Assembly (NCBI RefSeq): GCF_009296185.1
Contig: NZ_WBJR01000001.1
Location: 186,001-250,000 of the forward strand
Source: Hydrogenovibrio sp. JE_KL2
Lineage (GTDB): Bacteria > Pseudomonadota > Gammaproteobacteria > Thiomicrospirales > Thiomicrospiraceae
Length of the DNA stretch: 64,000 nt
Direction of reading: 5' to 3'
Part shown: piece by piece, positions 27,783 through 37,495 of the stretch
How the letters are laid out: every line of letters begins with the position of its first letter
Numbering within the stretch: position 1 is the stretch's first letter
Notes under the pieces: model-generated
What the model was told of the DNA's origin: nothing
The model's input: the letters and a program-made list of their open reading frames with translations, nothing else
Database searches by the model: none
Translations under genes and position numbers: made by a program

Positions 27783-27850
27783 AAGACGTTTTCCAATTGT
27801 TAGAATATCGGGTTAAACTTTAGAACTGACGGAATTATAACGGAAAATAA

Positions 27851-28663
27851 ATGATAGAAGACTACAGAAGCCATCCGAAACTGTCAAAAATTAAAATTGT
27901 TTTGATTGAGACTTCCCATCCCGGCAATATTGGCGCGGTTGCGCGGGCGATGAAAAATATGGGATTAAGTCAGTTAGTGCTGGTAAACCCGAAAGAATTC
28001 CCAAGTCAGGTTGCTTCGGCTAGAGCCTCTGGAGCGGCAGACGTTTTAAGTGAAGCGGTTGTCAAAGAGACGTTGGATGAAGCTATCGCTGATTGCAAAT
28101 TGGTCGTGGGGGCAAGTGCTCGCTTGCGCAAGGTGTCTTGGCCTCAAATGGATGTTAGAGAAACCGCTGCCATGATTATGGACGTCACCGAGAATGAAGG
28201 TGACCAAGTGGCTTTGTTGTTTGGTCGAGAAGACTCGGGGCTGAGTAATGCGGAGTTGGATAAATGTCATTACCTCGCCCATATTCCGACGAATCCAACC
28301 TACAGCTCTTTGAATATTGCGGCAGCAGTACAAGTGTTTGTTTACGAATGTCTAATGGCGACAGATTTGAAAAACAGCTTTTCATCTGGTCAATACAATC
28401 ATAAATTGGCATCATCTGAGCAATTGGAAGGCTTTTATGATCATTTGTATCAAAGCTTGCAGGACATTGGTTTTTTAGATCCTGCAAAGAATGCACGCTT
28501 TATGCGCAGAATGCGCAAGTTGTTTAACCGCACTCAGTTGGATGTCAAAGAGATTGATATATTGAGGGGCATTTTGACTGCGTCGCAGAGACAGTCGGTT
28601 AAACTTCAAGAGCTTCAAGCACTGCAAAGTTCAGAATTAGAAGTGGAACAAAAAAATGTTTAA
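27851..28663 (+). CDS. trmJ: tRNA (cytidine/uridine-32-2'-O)-methyltransferase TrmJ
   Basis: TrmJ methylates the ribose of position 32 in several tRNAs. The 270-residue protein is a SPOUT (knotted) methyltransferase. It has [23 protein letters not shown] at the N-terminus and the knot motifs [15 protein letters not shown] and [16 protein letters not shown]. The C-terminal extension (~170-265) is typical of TrmJ. It overlaps the start of cysE by eight bases, so the two are probably one transcript. Confidence 0.94.
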   Translation: MIEDYRSHPKLSKIKIVLIETSHPGNIGAVARAMKNMGLSQLVLVNPKEFPSQVASARASGAADVLSEAVVKETLDEAIADCKLVVGASARLRKVSWPQMDVRETAAMIMDVTENEGDQVALLFGREDSGLSNAELDKCHYLAHIPTNPTYSSLNIAAAVQVFVYECLMATDLKNSFSSGQYNHKLASSEQLEGFYDHLYQSLQDIGFLDPAKNARFMRRMRKLFNRTQLDVKEIDILRGILTASQRQSVKLQELQALQSSELEVEQKNV

Positions 28664-29456
28664 AAGAATCAAATCAGATGTTCAATCGGTCTTCGAGCGT
28701 GATCCAGCAGCGAGAAGTACGTTCGAGGTTCTGACAACTTACCCGGGGTTGCATGCCATTTTGTTTTATCGTCTGACTCACTGGTTGTGGGGCAAAGGTC
28801 TGAAATGGTTAGCCAGGTTTATTTCAGGTTTCGCTAGATGGTTTACCGGGATTGAAATTCACCCGGCTGCAAAAATTGGTGAGCGTTTCTTTATTGACCA
28901 CGGTATGGGGGTTGTCATTGGGGAAACGGCAGAGATTGGTGATGACTGTACGCTGTATCAAGGTGTAACGCTCGGAGGAGTGAGTGCAACCGAAGGCAAA
29001 CGACATCCTACCTTGGGAAATCGTGTTGTTGTGGGTGCTGGCGCAAAAGTGCTGGGGCCCTTTACTGTGGGTGATGATGCTCGTATCGGTTCTAACGCGG
29101 TGGTGTTGAAATCGGTTCCTGCTAACCGAACTGTGGTTGGGATTCCAGGGAGGGTGGTTGATCCTGATCGTGATCGTAAAAAATCACGTCGTGAAAAGAT
29201 GGCTGAAAAAATCGGGTTTGATGCCTATGGCGTCAGTCAGGATGTTCAAGATCCTATTGAAAAAGCTATTTTCAGTTTGTTAGACCATGTGCAGAGTCAA
29301 GATGAACAGTTAGAAAAACTCAATCAAGCGGTTAAACAACTTGGTGGGACGGATTCACATGTTGATTTACCGAGCCTTGAAGATGCGGTGCTAGAACCGG
29401 ATAATCCGGAGTATCAAGCACACATTAAAAAAGTGGATACTAAAGATAAGGGTTGA
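28656..29456 (+). CDS. cysE: Serine O-acetyltransferase CysE
   Basis: CysE makes O-acetylserine, the acceptor for sulfide in cysteine synthesis. The 266-residue protein is the SrpH/CysE type: a helical N-terminal region, then a left-handed beta-helix of hexapeptide repeats. Catalytic-site motifs are [29 protein letters not shown] and TLGGVS. A charged C-terminal tail (~180-266) extends beyond the helix. The trmJ-cysE-iscR order is conserved. It supplies cysteine, and so sulfur for Fe-S clusters encoded next door. Confidence 0.95.
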   Translation: MFKRIKSDVQSVFERDPAARSTFEVLTTYPGLHAILFYRLTHWLWGKGLKWLARFISGFARWFTGIEIHPAAKIGERFFIDHGMGVVIGETAEIGDDCTLYQGVTLGGVSATEGKRHPTLGNRVVVGAGAKVLGPFTVGDDARIGSNAVVLKSVPANRTVVGIPGRVVDPDRDRKKSRREKMAEKIGFDAYGVSQDVQDPIEKAIFSLLDHVQSQDEQLEKLNQAVKQLGGTDSHVDLPSLEDAVLEPDNPEYQAHIKKVDTKDKG

Positions 29457-29486
29457 AGTAGTCGTTCATTCATCATCGAATAATTC

Positions 29487-29523
29487 TTGAGTTGTTCACT
29501 AGGTTATTATAGAATAACCTTAG
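29487..29523 (+). promoter_or_regulatory. iscR promoter with overlapping palindromic operator
   Basis: TTGAGT (29487-29492), a 17-base spacer and TAGAAT (29510-29515) form a good sigma-70 promoter. An inverted repeat, AGGTTATT (29501-29508) and AATAACCT (29513-29520), covers its -10. I infer an Rrf2/IscR-type operator for autoregulation; it is only loosely like the E. coli type 1 site. A second element, AGCTTTAAAG, is repeated directly at 29541-29550 and 29558-29567 in the leader. Confidence 0.6.
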
Positions 29524-29577
29524 TTTTTACATGTTAATCAAGCTTTAAAGTGGATAAAGCTTTAAAGGGGAAGGGTG

Positions 29578-30006
29578 ATGAAGCTGACTTCAAAAGGCCG
29601 TTATGCAGTAACGGCAATGCTCGATATTGCAATCAATCAGTCTAAAGGACCGATTACTTTGGCGATGATTTCCGAAAGACAGGATATTTCACTGTCTTAT
29701 CTAGAGCAAATTTTTGCCAAACTGAAAAAGTCAGACTTGGTTTTGAGTGCAAGAGGACCGGGCGGTGGATACCGATTGAGTCGAGATCCCGGTGAGATTT
29801 CAGTAAGTGAAGTTATCGCCGCGGTCAACGAAGATTTGGAAGCCAGAAAATGCAAAGGTCGTGAGAATTGTAAAGGCGGTGAAGAGTGCCTTTCTCATGA
29901 ATTGTGGTCAGATTTGAGTGAGATGATTGAGCAATTTTTGGAAAATATCACCCTGCAAAAAATTATCGAAAAACGTTCAAGCGTAAAAGAAATTATTTTT
30001 GCTTAG
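29578..30006 (+). CDS. iscR: Fe-S cluster assembly regulator IscR
   Basis: IscR is an Rrf2-family repressor that senses Fe-S demand through a [2Fe-2S] cluster. The 142-residue protein begins [18 protein letters not shown] (winged helix). It has [10 protein letters not shown], and the cluster ligands as three cysteines and one histidine with the spacing C-x5-C-x5-C-x2-H ([20 protein letters not shown]), identical to known IscR. The start is ATG 29578, one codon after a GTG, with GGGGAAGG upstream. It is followed directly by iscA; iscS and iscU are missing from this site. Confidence 0.95.
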   Translation: MKLTSKGRYAVTAMLDIAINQSKGPITLAMISERQDISLSYLEQIFAKLKKSDLVLSARGPGGGYRLSRDPGEISVSEVIAAVNEDLEARKCKGRENCKGGEECLSHELWSDLSEMIEQFLENITLQKIIEKRSSVKEIIFA

Positions 30007-30031
30007 ACGTTTGCGTAAAGGAGAAGTATCA

Positions 30032-30358
30032 ATGGCTGTTACCTTAACAGAATCTGCCGCCGAAAGAGTCAGAACCATGCTGGCAAAAAGAGGTCATGGT
30101 TTAGGACTTAAGTTGGCAACAAAAGTGAGTGGGTGCGCCGGTTTTGCATATGTTGTTGACTATGCAGATGAAATTACCGATGACGATGCTGTTTTTGAAA
30201 GTTATGGTCAGAAAGTCGTCGTTCCCAAAAAGAGTTTAGAACAAGTCGATGGTACTGAGTTGGACTATGTCAAAGAAAGCCTGTTGAATGAAGGTTTTGA
30301 ATTCCATAATCCGAAAGTTAAAGACGCTTGTGGTTGCGGGGAATCTTTCACCGTATAG
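30032..30358 (+). CDS. iscA: A-type Fe-S carrier protein IscA
   Basis: This is an A-type scaffold/carrier for iron-sulfur clusters. The 108-residue protein begins [17 protein letters not shown]. It has the three ligand cysteines: one in [15 protein letters not shown] and two in ACGCGESF near the C-terminus. The start is ATG 30032 behind AAAGGAGA; an upstream in-frame TTG at 29999 overlaps iscR and lacks a ribosome site. ErpA and SufA are close relatives, but the position after iscR and SGCAGF motif favour IscA. A terminator follows. Confidence 0.9.
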   Translation: MAVTLTESAAERVRTMLAKRGHGLGLKLATKVSGCAGFAYVVDYADEITDDDAVFESYGQKVVVPKKSLEQVDGTELDYVKESLLNEGFEFHNPKVKDACGCGESFTV

Positions 30359-30382
30359 CGCCAGCATTTTGTCCAAACTCGT

Positions 30383-30415
30383 AAAAAGACCCCGGTTTTG
30401 ATCGGGGTCTTTTAT
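30383..30415 (+). terminator. Rho-independent terminator after iscA
   Basis: AAAAGACCCCG pairs with CGGGGTCTTTT around a TTTTGAT loop, ending the short iscR-iscA transcript and separating it from ndk. Confidence 0.9.
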
Positions 30416-30501
30416 TTTCAGACTTTTTTCAGCAATCAGCAGGCTAGATTGTTAAAATACCTCATATTTTGTCATTACAGACCAAACAGGATTCTTTCAT
30501 T

Positions 30502-30924
30502 ATGGTACAACGCACTTTTTCTATTATTAAACCAGATGCGGTGAATAGAAATTTAATCGGTGAAATTACGGCTAGACTAGAGAAAAGTGGCTTGTCGGTG
30601 ATTGCATCTAAGATGCTTCATTTAACAACCGAGCAAGCTGCAGGTTTTTACGCTGAACATGAAGGTAAACCTTTCTACGAGACGTTGATTACCAATATGA
30701 CTGCAGGGCCGATTATTGTTCAAGTGCTGGAAGGTGAAGATGCTATTGCTAAGAACCGTGAGGTGATGGGGACGACGGATCCTGAAAAGGCGGCACCGGG
30801 TACGATTCGAAAAGATTTTGCGGTTTCAATGCAAAAAAACTCTGTTCACGGTTCAGACTCTCCAGAAAGCGCGGCAAGAGAGATTGCCTATTTCTTTAAT
30901 GAAAATGAAATTTATCCTCGATAG
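30502..30924 (+). CDS. ndk: Nucleoside diphosphate kinase
   Basis: Ndk balances nucleoside triphosphate pools using a phospho-histidine. The 140-residue protein starts [20 protein letters not shown] and contains the active-site [12 protein letters not shown]. The start is ATG 30502 (AGGA upstream); an in-frame extension to 30469 is not homologous. ndk, rlmN, rodZ, hisS, yfgM, bamB and der follow in the order seen in Pseudomonas, with pilF and ispG missing. Confidence 0.97.
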   Translation: MVQRTFSIIKPDAVNRNLIGEITARLEKSGLSVIASKMLHLTTEQAAGFYAEHEGKPFYETLITNMTAGPIIVQVLEGEDAIAKNREVMGTTDPEKAAPGTIRKDFAVSMQKNSVHGSDSPESAAREIAYFFNENEIYPR

Positions 30925-30954
30925 TCTTTAGTCGATTTTAAGGTTGGAACTGCA

Positions 30955-32094
30955 TTGCAATTTGTCGAAGAAAAAGTAGAAGAAAGTCAGCCAGTCATTT
31001 ATGACGGCAAGGTGGATCTTTTGGGCTTAGATGCTAAAGGGTTGGCGGACTTCTTTGTGTCGATTGGTGAGAAACCCTTCCGTTCTACGCAGGTAATGAA
31101 GTGGATTCACCAATTCGGCATTAGCGACTTTGATGAAATGACGAATCTCAGTAAAGCACTGCGAGAGAAACTGAAACAAACTGCCATTATCCGTACGCCT
31201 AAAATTATCGCAGAACAGAAATCTGAAGACGGTACGATTAAGTGGTTGTTGGAAGTGGATAACAACAATAGCGTTGAAGCGGTATTTATTCCTGAGAAAA
31301 CGCGAGGCACTCTTTGCATTTCTTCTCAGGTTGGTTGCGCTTTGGATTGTAGTTTTTGTGCGACTGGTAAACAGGGTTTTAACCGTAACCTTGAAAACTG
31401 GGAGATCGTGGCACAAATGTGGGTCGCCAATAAAGCCTTGGGTTGTAAGCCAAAAGAAGAGCGCGTTATCTCCAATATCGTTTTCATGGGAATGGGCGAG
31501 CCTTTGTTGAATGTAACACACACCTTTCCAGCGGCCAGAATTCTTATGGATGACAATGCCTATGGTTTATCCAAACGTCGAGTGACCATCAGTACGGCTG
31601 GCGTTGTGCCTGCAATTGACCGGATCAAAGAGAATTTGGACGTCAGTTTGGCGATTTCACTTCATGCCCCGAACAATCGTTTGAGAGACGAACTGGTACC
31701 GATTAACCAAAAGTACCCGTTAGAAGTTTTAATGCCTGCACTACACCGTTATGTTGAAGGTGGGCATAGCAAGAAGCACGTTACCGTTGAGTATGTGATG
31801 TTGGACGGGGTTAATGACTCTTTGGTGAATGCACAAGAGCTGATTGACTTATTGGGTGATTTGCCCTGTAAAGTGAATTTAATTCCCTTTAATCCATTTA
31901 AAGGAACACCTTATCAGCGATCTTCAAACAACGCGGTCAGAAGGTTTCAAGATAAGTTGGTGAATGCGGGTCTTAAGTGCACCGTACGTAAGACCCGTGG
32001 CGATGACATTGATGCGGCTTGCGGGCAGCTTGCCGGAAAAATTACAGACAGAACCAAAAGGACTTTAAACAAGTTGGAAGTGAAGTCCGTCTGA
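30955..32094 (+). CDS. rlmN: Dual-specificity 23S rRNA/tRNA A2503/A37 methyltransferase RlmN
   Basis: RlmN is a radical-SAM enzyme that methylates C2 of A2503 in 23S rRNA and A37 of some tRNAs. The 379-residue protein has the SAM-cluster motif CALDCSFCATGKQGF near residue 128. It also has the conserved C-terminal region ending in AACGQLAGKI, which holds the second catalytic cysteine. The start is taken as TTG 30955: it places DGKVDLLGL at the same distance from the N-terminus as in E. coli, and no ATG lies further up in frame. A GGTTGGAA stretch upstream could serve as ribosome site. Confidence 0.93.
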   Translation: MQFVEEKVEESQPVIYDGKVDLLGLDAKGLADFFVSIGEKPFRSTQVMKWIHQFGISDFDEMTNLSKALREKLKQTAIIRTPKIIAEQKSEDGTIKWLLEVDNNNSVEAVFIPEKTRGTLCISSQVGCALDCSFCATGKQGFNRNLENWEIVAQMWVANKALGCKPKEERVISNIVFMGMGEPLLNVTHTFPAARILMDDNAYGLSKRRVTISTAGVVPAIDRIKENLDVSLAISLHAPNNRLRDELVPINQKYPLEVLMPALHRYVEGGHSKKHVTVEYVMLDGVNDSLVNAQELIDLLGDLPCKVNLIPFNPFKGTPYQRSSNNAVRRFQDKLVNAGLKCTVRKTRGDDIDAACGQLAGKITDRTKRTLNKLEVKSV

Positions 32095-32110
32095 AACACA
32101 GGAAGGAATC

Positions 32111-32491
32111 ATGACAGAAACCGCGAAACCAAAGTTACACGAGCTTTTGAAAGAAGCGCGAGTCTCTCAAGCACTCACACTTGAGATGGTTAGTGAGCGA
32201 TTAAAGCTGACCAAAGCGCAAATTGAGTATTTTGAAAGCCCTGATTTGGACTTGGAACATTTAAGTCCGTTTCAGCGTGGTTACCTGCGAAATTATGCAG
32301 ATATTTTGTCGATAGACATCGGTGAGTTTGAATCGGCGTTCCCTGATGGTATTACCGTCAGTTCTCATTTGTCGAGAGTGGAGCAAGATTCGGCAGAACA
32401 GAAGCCAATCATTTCAAATAGCGTTATGCGTTGGGGAATTTGGGCGATTATTGCCGTGATTGTCATTGTGTTGATAGCGATTAATCAGTAA
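32111..32491 (+). CDS. rodZ: Short RodZ-like protein (HTH plus one membrane helix)
   Basis: RodZ joins MreB to the elongation complex and helps keep rod shape. This 126-residue protein has the cytoplasmic helix-turn-helix (LHELLKEARVSQALTLEMV, then LTKAQIEYFES and PFQRGYLRNYADIL), a linker, and one transmembrane helix at ~105-124. It stops two residues after the membrane segment, so the large periplasmic domain of E. coli RodZ (337 residues) is absent. Position between rlmN and hisS supports the RodZ call. A GGAAGG ribosome site precedes ATG 32111. Confidence 0.8.
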   Translation: MTETAKPKLHELLKEARVSQALTLEMVSERLKLTKAQIEYFESPDLDLEHLSPFQRGYLRNYADILSIDIGEFESAFPDGITVSSHLSRVEQDSAEQKPIISNSVMRWGIWAIIAVIVIVLIAINQ

Positions 32492-32531
32492 AGCCAATAA
32501 AAAGAATAAGAAAGTAACCTAAGAGAAAAGT

Positions 32532-33809
32532 ATGTCAAAACAAATTTCAGCCATTCGTGGTATGAATGACTATTACGGTAAATCGGCACAAGTACTTGAT
32601 TTTATCGTTGAATCCGCTGAGACCGTACTGCGCCAGTATGGCTATCAATCCATTCGATTGCCGATTGTTGAAAAAACAGAACTTTTTGCACGCTCTATTG
32701 GAGAAGTGACCGATATCGTTGAAAAAGAAATGTATACCTTTGAAGATCGAAATGGAGACAGTTTGACATTACGACCAGAAGGAACGGCAGGGTGTGTACG
32801 AGCGGTTATTGAAAATGGTTTGACGCATAACCAAATCCAAAAGCTCTATTATATGGGGCCGATGTTCCGTCATGAACGTCCACAGAAAGGGCGTTATCGC
32901 CAGTTCCACCAATTTGGCGTTGAAGTATTTGGTTTGGCGGATGCGGATATTGATGCTGAGTTGATTGCCCTAACCGCGCGTTTGTGGGAAAAGCTTGGGC
33001 TGGATAATCTGGAGTTGCAGATTAACTCTTTGGGGAGTCTTGAAGCCAGACAAGCCTATAAAACGATCTTGGTTGAATATTTAACGCAGCATAAAAGTCA
33101 GTTGGATGAAGACAGCTTAAGACGTTTGGAAACCAATCCTTTAAGGGTTCTGGATAGCAAAAATCCTGATATGAAATCCGTCATAGAGAATGCACCAAAG
33201 TTGATGGATCACTTGGATGAGGCTTCTAAAACCCATTTTGAACAGCTAAAAACCTACCTTGATGATCTGGGCGTTGACTATGTGGTCAATCCGAATCTGG
33301 TAAGAGGATTAGACTACTACAATAAAACCGTTTTTGAGTGGGTAACAACTGAGCTTGGCGCGCAAGGAACAGTGTGTGCCGGTGGCCGTTACGATGGTCT
33401 TGTTGAGCAAATCGGTGGCAAGTCCACACCAGCAAGTGGTTTTGCGATGGGTCTAGAGCGTTTGATGGCGCTTCTGATGGACAAAGATTTGGTAGCAGAT
33501 GTTGCTGAAGCAGATATCTTCATGGTATTGGTGGGTGATGCTGCATCTCGTCCGGGATTTGTCATTGCAGAGCAGTTAAGAGAGCGTTTGCCACAAGTGA
33601 AGGTCGTCATGAATTGTGGCGGCGGTAGTTTTAAGAGCCAGTTCAAAAAAGCCGATAAATCAGGCGCACGAGTGGCATTGATTATGGCGGAAGACGAAGT
33701 CAATAATCAGCAAATCGGTGTGAAATTCCTTCGTGAAGAAAAAGAGCAGGTGACGCTGGATTGGCAAAGTTTAGAAGCTGAAATGGCTAATTATTTCAAC
33801 GAAAATTAA
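32532..33809 (+). CDS. hisS: Histidyl-tRNA synthetase
   Basis: HisS charges tRNA-His. The 425-residue class II synthetase begins [11 protein letters not shown] and has motif 2 ([21 protein letters not shown]), the histidine loops [15 protein letters not shown] and the C-terminal anticodon-binding domain. Length is normal. It is within the rlmN-rodZ-hisS-yfgM-bamB-der series, with short spacers suggesting one operon. tRNA-His itself is at 60.4 kb. Confidence 0.97.
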   Translation: MSKQISAIRGMNDYYGKSAQVLDFIVESAETVLRQYGYQSIRLPIVEKTELFARSIGEVTDIVEKEMYTFEDRNGDSLTLRPEGTAGCVRAVIENGLTHNQIQKLYYMGPMFRHERPQKGRYRQFHQFGVEVFGLADADIDAELIALTARLWEKLGLDNLELQINSLGSLEARQAYKTILVEYLTQHKSQLDEDSLRRLETNPLRVLDSKNPDMKSVIENAPKLMDHLDEASKTHFEQLKTYLDDLGVDYVVNPNLVRGLDYYNKTVFEWVTTELGAQGTVCAGGRYDGLVEQIGGKSTPASGFAMGLERLMALLMDKDLVADVAEADIFMVLVGDAASRPGFVIAEQLRERLPQVKVVMNCGGGSFKSQFKKADKSGARVALIMAEDEVNNQQIGVKFLREEKEQVTLDWQSLEAEMANYFNEN

Positions 33810-33833
33810 AGTTTTAATCATAGGAAATGTCCA

Positions 33834-34475
33834 ATGAATCGTTATGAAACAGATGAAGAACAATTAACGGCATTAAAAAACTGGTGGGATAAGTACGGTA
33901 CAGCACTTCTTTCAGCAGTATTGGTTGTGGTATTGGCTTGGGCTGGTTGGAGCTATTATCAAAAGTCGCAATTTGCAAAAGCGTCAAACGCTTCAACGAC
34001 TTTTGAGGTGTTGCAGTCTAAAGTTGAACAAAATGCTTTTGGTGATGTTGCACGTGAAGGCTTGAAGTTGATGGAAGATCAACCAAAAAGCCCTTATGCG
34101 ACGGCAACTGCGTTGATGGAAGCCCAGTTTGAGTTGGAAAAAGGGCATACGGATAAAGCAATTGAAAACCTACAATGGGTGATCAATCAAAATATCGATG
34201 CTTCTTTGGTCTTGGTTGCCAAGTTAAGAATGACTGGTATTTATATCGATCAGAAGCAATATGACAAAGCGACTGCCGTTTTGAAATCAGTGGATGCGGC
34301 AAAACTTGCGGCAGGTGAAAAAGCGAATTTTGATTTCACCTCAGGGTTTTTGGCACTACAACAAAACCAGTTGGATGTTGCCCGTCAGTTTTTGCAGCAA
34401 GTTGTTGACAATACAGCAGCAGCGGCAAACTTGCAGAATGTTGCGCGTTTGCAGTTGGGTGATTTAACACAATAA
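33834..34475 (+). CDS. yfgM: YfgM-like ancillary SecYEG translocon subunit
   Basis: YfgM is an inner-membrane protein with a periplasmic TPR domain that works with PpiD near SecYEG. The 213-residue protein starts MNRYETDEEQLTALKNWWDKYG, with a transmembrane helix at ~24-43. A TPR-like helical domain follows (~55-205, with the repeated AKLRMTGIYIDQKQYDKA pattern). N-terminal motif, length and the position between hisS and bamB match. The ATG at 33834 has an AGGAAA site. Confidence 0.9.
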   Translation: MNRYETDEEQLTALKNWWDKYGTALLSAVLVVVLAWAGWSYYQKSQFAKASNASTTFEVLQSKVEQNAFGDVAREGLKLMEDQPKSPYATATALMEAQFELEKGHTDKAIENLQWVINQNIDASLVLVAKLRMTGIYIDQKQYDKATAVLKSVDAAKLAAGEKANFDFTSGFLALQQNQLDVARQFLQQVVDNTAAAANLQNVARLQLGDLTQ

Positions 34476-34499
34476 CAATTAATTTAGACAGGTTTTCTC

Positions 34500-35762
34500 T
34501 TGAAGCACTTTCCTTTGAATCGTCATTCCTTTTTCGCACTGCCGCTGTTGCTTTTGGCGGTGACTTTACAATCTTGTTCGCAGCCAGGACTTGTGCGCGA
34601 ACCGACGCCTTTGGTTAAGATGTCTTCTCCTTACAGTTTGCATAAAGACTGGCAGTTGCAATCGGATAAATTCAAATACTCCGATAGTGAAGGCCTTTAT
34701 TTTGCAGAGAATAAAAACGCTGTTTTCTTTGCCAACCCTGATGGTGTGTTGACGTCTGCATTGAAAGCCAATCAATATCGCTGGACAGATCAGGTTTTGT
34801 GGCAGCGTAAGTTCAATGAGCCGATTTTGTCCGGGCCTACGATATTTGGGTCGAATTTGATTATCGGAACTGCTAAGGGAAGCTTGATGAGTGTTTCCCA
34901 AGACTCCGGTGAAATCGTATGGCGAACTGAGCTGTCGAGTGAAGTGCTGAGCTTACCTGTTATTGTGGACAACACGATTTTTGTACGCACGGTTGATGGC
35001 AAGTTGGATTCTGTCAATGCGGTCACCGGCAAAATCAACTGGACAGTTGAGCATCAACTGCCGAATCTGTCATTAAGAGGCATTGCACCGGTTACCTATG
35101 CAAACGATACTTTGTATGTTGGCTGGGAGTCAGGTTCTGTTCAGGCATTGGATGCCAAAACAGGTGAGACTAAATGGCAAACACAAGTATTGATTCCAAA
35201 AGGCAGAACTGACCTAGAGAGAATGGTTGATATTCAGTCTGAGTTGATCCTGAAATCAGGCCGTTTATATGTGTTGGGTTACCACGGCAAACTGGTTGCG
35301 CTTAATCCGGAGAACGGTAATCTTTACTGGTCTAAAGATGTTTCCGGTTTTAGAGACTTTTTGGTTGATGATAAGGCGGTCTATCTGGCTGATGAAGATG
35401 ATATTCTTCATGCTTATGACTTGTACACGGGAACGGAAATCTGGAAGCAAACGCATTTCAAGTATCGTGTATTGACGGACTTGTCTTTCTATAATACTAA
35501 TCAGATTTTGGTGGCAGACGGTTATGGAGTGATTCATTGGGTTGATAAACTGGATGGCACCTTGGTAGCTCGTGCACGTCACAGTTCACCAGATTCAATT
35601 CGCGCTAAAATCGTTCGAGTGTGGAACGATGGCAAACGCATTTATATTCAAGATACAGGCGGCTATATTACGGCTTACACAGTGGAACCTTCGGATTGGT
35701 ATGAATTCAATCATCCTGAAGACCCAATGGGCATCCTTAAAACAGCTGTGAAGAAGGGGTAG
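34500..35762 (+). CDS. bamB: Outer-membrane assembly lipoprotein BamB
   Basis: BamB is the beta-propeller lipoprotein of the BAM complex that inserts outer-membrane proteins. The 420-residue precursor has a lipoprotein signal ending in LQSC (lipid-modified Cys ~26). Repeated propeller blades with PQQ-like patterns follow (for example SQDSGEIVWRTEL and DAKTGETKWQTQV). TTG 34500 is the only plausible start. It has only a modest AGG 8-10 bases upstream. The neighbour der is the usual partner. Confidence 0.93.
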   Translation: MKHFPLNRHSFFALPLLLLAVTLQSCSQPGLVREPTPLVKMSSPYSLHKDWQLQSDKFKYSDSEGLYFAENKNAVFFANPDGVLTSALKANQYRWTDQVLWQRKFNEPILSGPTIFGSNLIIGTAKGSLMSVSQDSGEIVWRTELSSEVLSLPVIVDNTIFVRTVDGKLDSVNAVTGKINWTVEHQLPNLSLRGIAPVTYANDTLYVGWESGSVQALDAKTGETKWQTQVLIPKGRTDLERMVDIQSELILKSGRLYVLGYHGKLVALNPENGNLYWSKDVSGFRDFLVDDKAVYLADEDDILHAYDLYTGTEIWKQTHFKYRVLTDLSFYNTNQILVADGYGVIHWVDKLDGTLVARARHSSPDSIRAKIVRVWNDGKRIYIQDTGGYITAYTVEPSDWYEFNHPEDPMGILKTAVKKG

Positions 35763-35764
35763 TT

Positions 35765-37207
35765 GTGAGTAAACCTGTTATCGCTCTTGTGGGGCGTCCT
35801 AATGTCGGGAAGTCGACTTTATTCAATCGGCTGACACGAACACGGGATGCGATTGTAGCCGATTATCCCGGTTTGACTCGAGATCGTCAGTATGGCACCG
35901 GTAGAACGGGGAATCACCCTTACATCGTAGTCGATACCGGTGGTTTGAGTGGCGAGCAAGAAGGGGTTGATCCTTTGATGGCGGGACAAGTGCGCTCGGC
36001 GATAGAAGAGTCCGATGCCATTTTGTTTTTGGTGGATGGTCGAGCAGGTTTGATTCCTTCTGATGAAGCCATCGCGAATTATATTCGTCAGTTCAACAAG
36101 CCTACCTATCTTCTGGTCAATAAAGCGGAAGGTCATAGTCACCAATTGATTTCTGCAGATTTCTTCCAAATGGGATTGGGCCAGCCTTTTGTCATCTCTT
36201 CTGCGCATGGTGATAATGTCAAAGAGACCATCGATCACATATTGGATGAAGTCGTTTCCGAAGAGGAAGAAGACAAAACTTTTGATTTGGATGAACACCC
36301 TGGAATTCGAGTCGCCGTTGTCGGACGACCTAATGTGGGTAAATCCACATTGATTAACCGAATGATTGGTGAAGAACGTGTGGTGGCATTTGATATGCCG
36401 GGCACCACGCGTGACAGTATTTTTGTGCCTTTCGAACGTGATGGTCAGGCCTATACGTTGATTGATACCGCTGGCGTCAGACGTCGCAAGAACATCAAAG
36501 AGAAAATCGAGAAATTCAGTATTGTCAAAGCTATTGAAGCCATGGAATCTTGTAATATCGTGGTGTTGGTGATTGACGGCTCAGAAGGCATTACTGATCA
36601 GGATTTAACGCTGCTTGGCTTGGCGCTTGAATCGGGGCGAGGCTTGGTGATTGCCATCAATAAGTGGGATAACCTAACCGAGGATCAGCGTAACAAGATC
36701 AAACATGAGTTGGAGTTTAAGCTGCACTTTGTCGATTACGCGAAGAAGCATTTGATTTCTGCCTTGCACGGTTCTGGTGTTGGCGACTTGTTCAAAACCA
36801 TTCGTGGTGTGTATCAAGCGGTCATGAAAAAGGTGTCCACCTCAGATCTTAACCGTGTTTTAGAACAAGCTGTTTTGGATCATCAGCCGCCTTTGATTGG
36901 TGGCAGACGCGTTAAATTGCGTTACGCTCATTTAGGTGGTTCAAACCCGCCACGAGTAATTATCCATGGTACTCAAGTGGATAAATTGCCGCAGGCTTAT
37001 ACCAAGTATTTGATGAACGTGTTCCGTAAAGCTTTCAAGTGGCAGGGCACGCCTGTGTTTATCGAATATAAAGTGACGGTCAACCCTTATGAAAATCGTA
37101 AAAGCTCTTTCAGTAGCCGTCGTGGGAAATCCGAATCACAATCAGAAAACTTGGCTGTAAAGCGTCGTAAAAAGAAGAATACTCAGCAAAAGAGACGGAC
37201 GAATTAA
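35765..37207 (+). CDS. der: Ribosome assembly GTPase Der (EngA)
   Basis: Der has two GTPase domains and helps 50S subunit maturation. The 480-residue protein shows both P-loops, GRPNVGKSTLFNR (~9-21) and GRPNVGKSTLINR (~184-196), each with switch and NKxD motifs (LVNKAE degenerate in domain 1, INKWD in domain 2). A KH-like C-terminal domain ends in a basic, lysine/arginine-rich tail. The GTG start at 35765 is only two bases after bamB and has AAGGGG upstream. Confidence 0.96.
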   Translation: MSKPVIALVGRPNVGKSTLFNRLTRTRDAIVADYPGLTRDRQYGTGRTGNHPYIVVDTGGLSGEQEGVDPLMAGQVRSAIEESDAILFLVDGRAGLIPSDEAIANYIRQFNKPTYLLVNKAEGHSHQLISADFFQMGLGQPFVISSAHGDNVKETIDHILDEVVSEEEEDKTFDLDEHPGIRVAVVGRPNVGKSTLINRMIGEERVVAFDMPGTTRDSIFVPFERDGQAYTLIDTAGVRRRKNIKEKIEKFSIVKAIEAMESCNIVVLVIDGSEGITDQDLTLLGLALESGRGLVIAINKWDNLTEDQRNKIKHELEFKLHFVDYAKKHLISALHGSGVGDLFKTIRGVYQAVMKKVSTSDLNRVLEQAVLDHQPPLIGGRRVKLRYAHLGGSNPPRVIIHGTQVDKLPQAYTKYLMNVFRKAFKWQGTPVFIEYKVTVNPYENRKSSFSSRRGKSESQSENLAVKRRKKKNTQQKRRTN

Positions 37208-37370
37208 TTGTTGTTTTGCTGTATGCAATAGCTAGGCGGAATGAATAGCTGAGTAGCAAAATTATTTTATGCCGCTATTCAAATTGTTAAAATACTTGTT
37301 TCCCTAAACGCCTAGGGCTGTAAGGGAAATGGGGGGAGTGTTAGGCCTTAACATTGGCTATGCCACTTAC

Positions 37371-37390
37371 CCCCAACCTGGCAGATTTTT
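37371..37390. repeat. Dispersed repeat, copy E (single arm)
   Basis: CCCCAACCTGGCAGATTTTT is a perfect right arm in the 288-base spacer between der and the FAD/Fe-S oxidoreductase. No matching left arm is seen. An unrelated stem (TTTCCCT with AGGGAAA, about 37298-37330) lies nearby. Confidence 0.75.
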
Positions 37391-37495
37391 GCCGTCAATT
37401 CAAAGAAGATTTTGGTGACATTCAGAGTGTTGAATGTCTTTTTGTTATCGACAGGTTTCGGTTCTGAAACGTCGAAACCAGCTTGGGATGTTTTC

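Noticed and set aside
37412-37495. Upstream extension of the FAD/Fe-S oxidoreductase from TTG 37412
   Set aside because: The family begins with the [12 protein letters not shown] segment just after ATG 37496, and the extension includes sequence right after a repeat arm.
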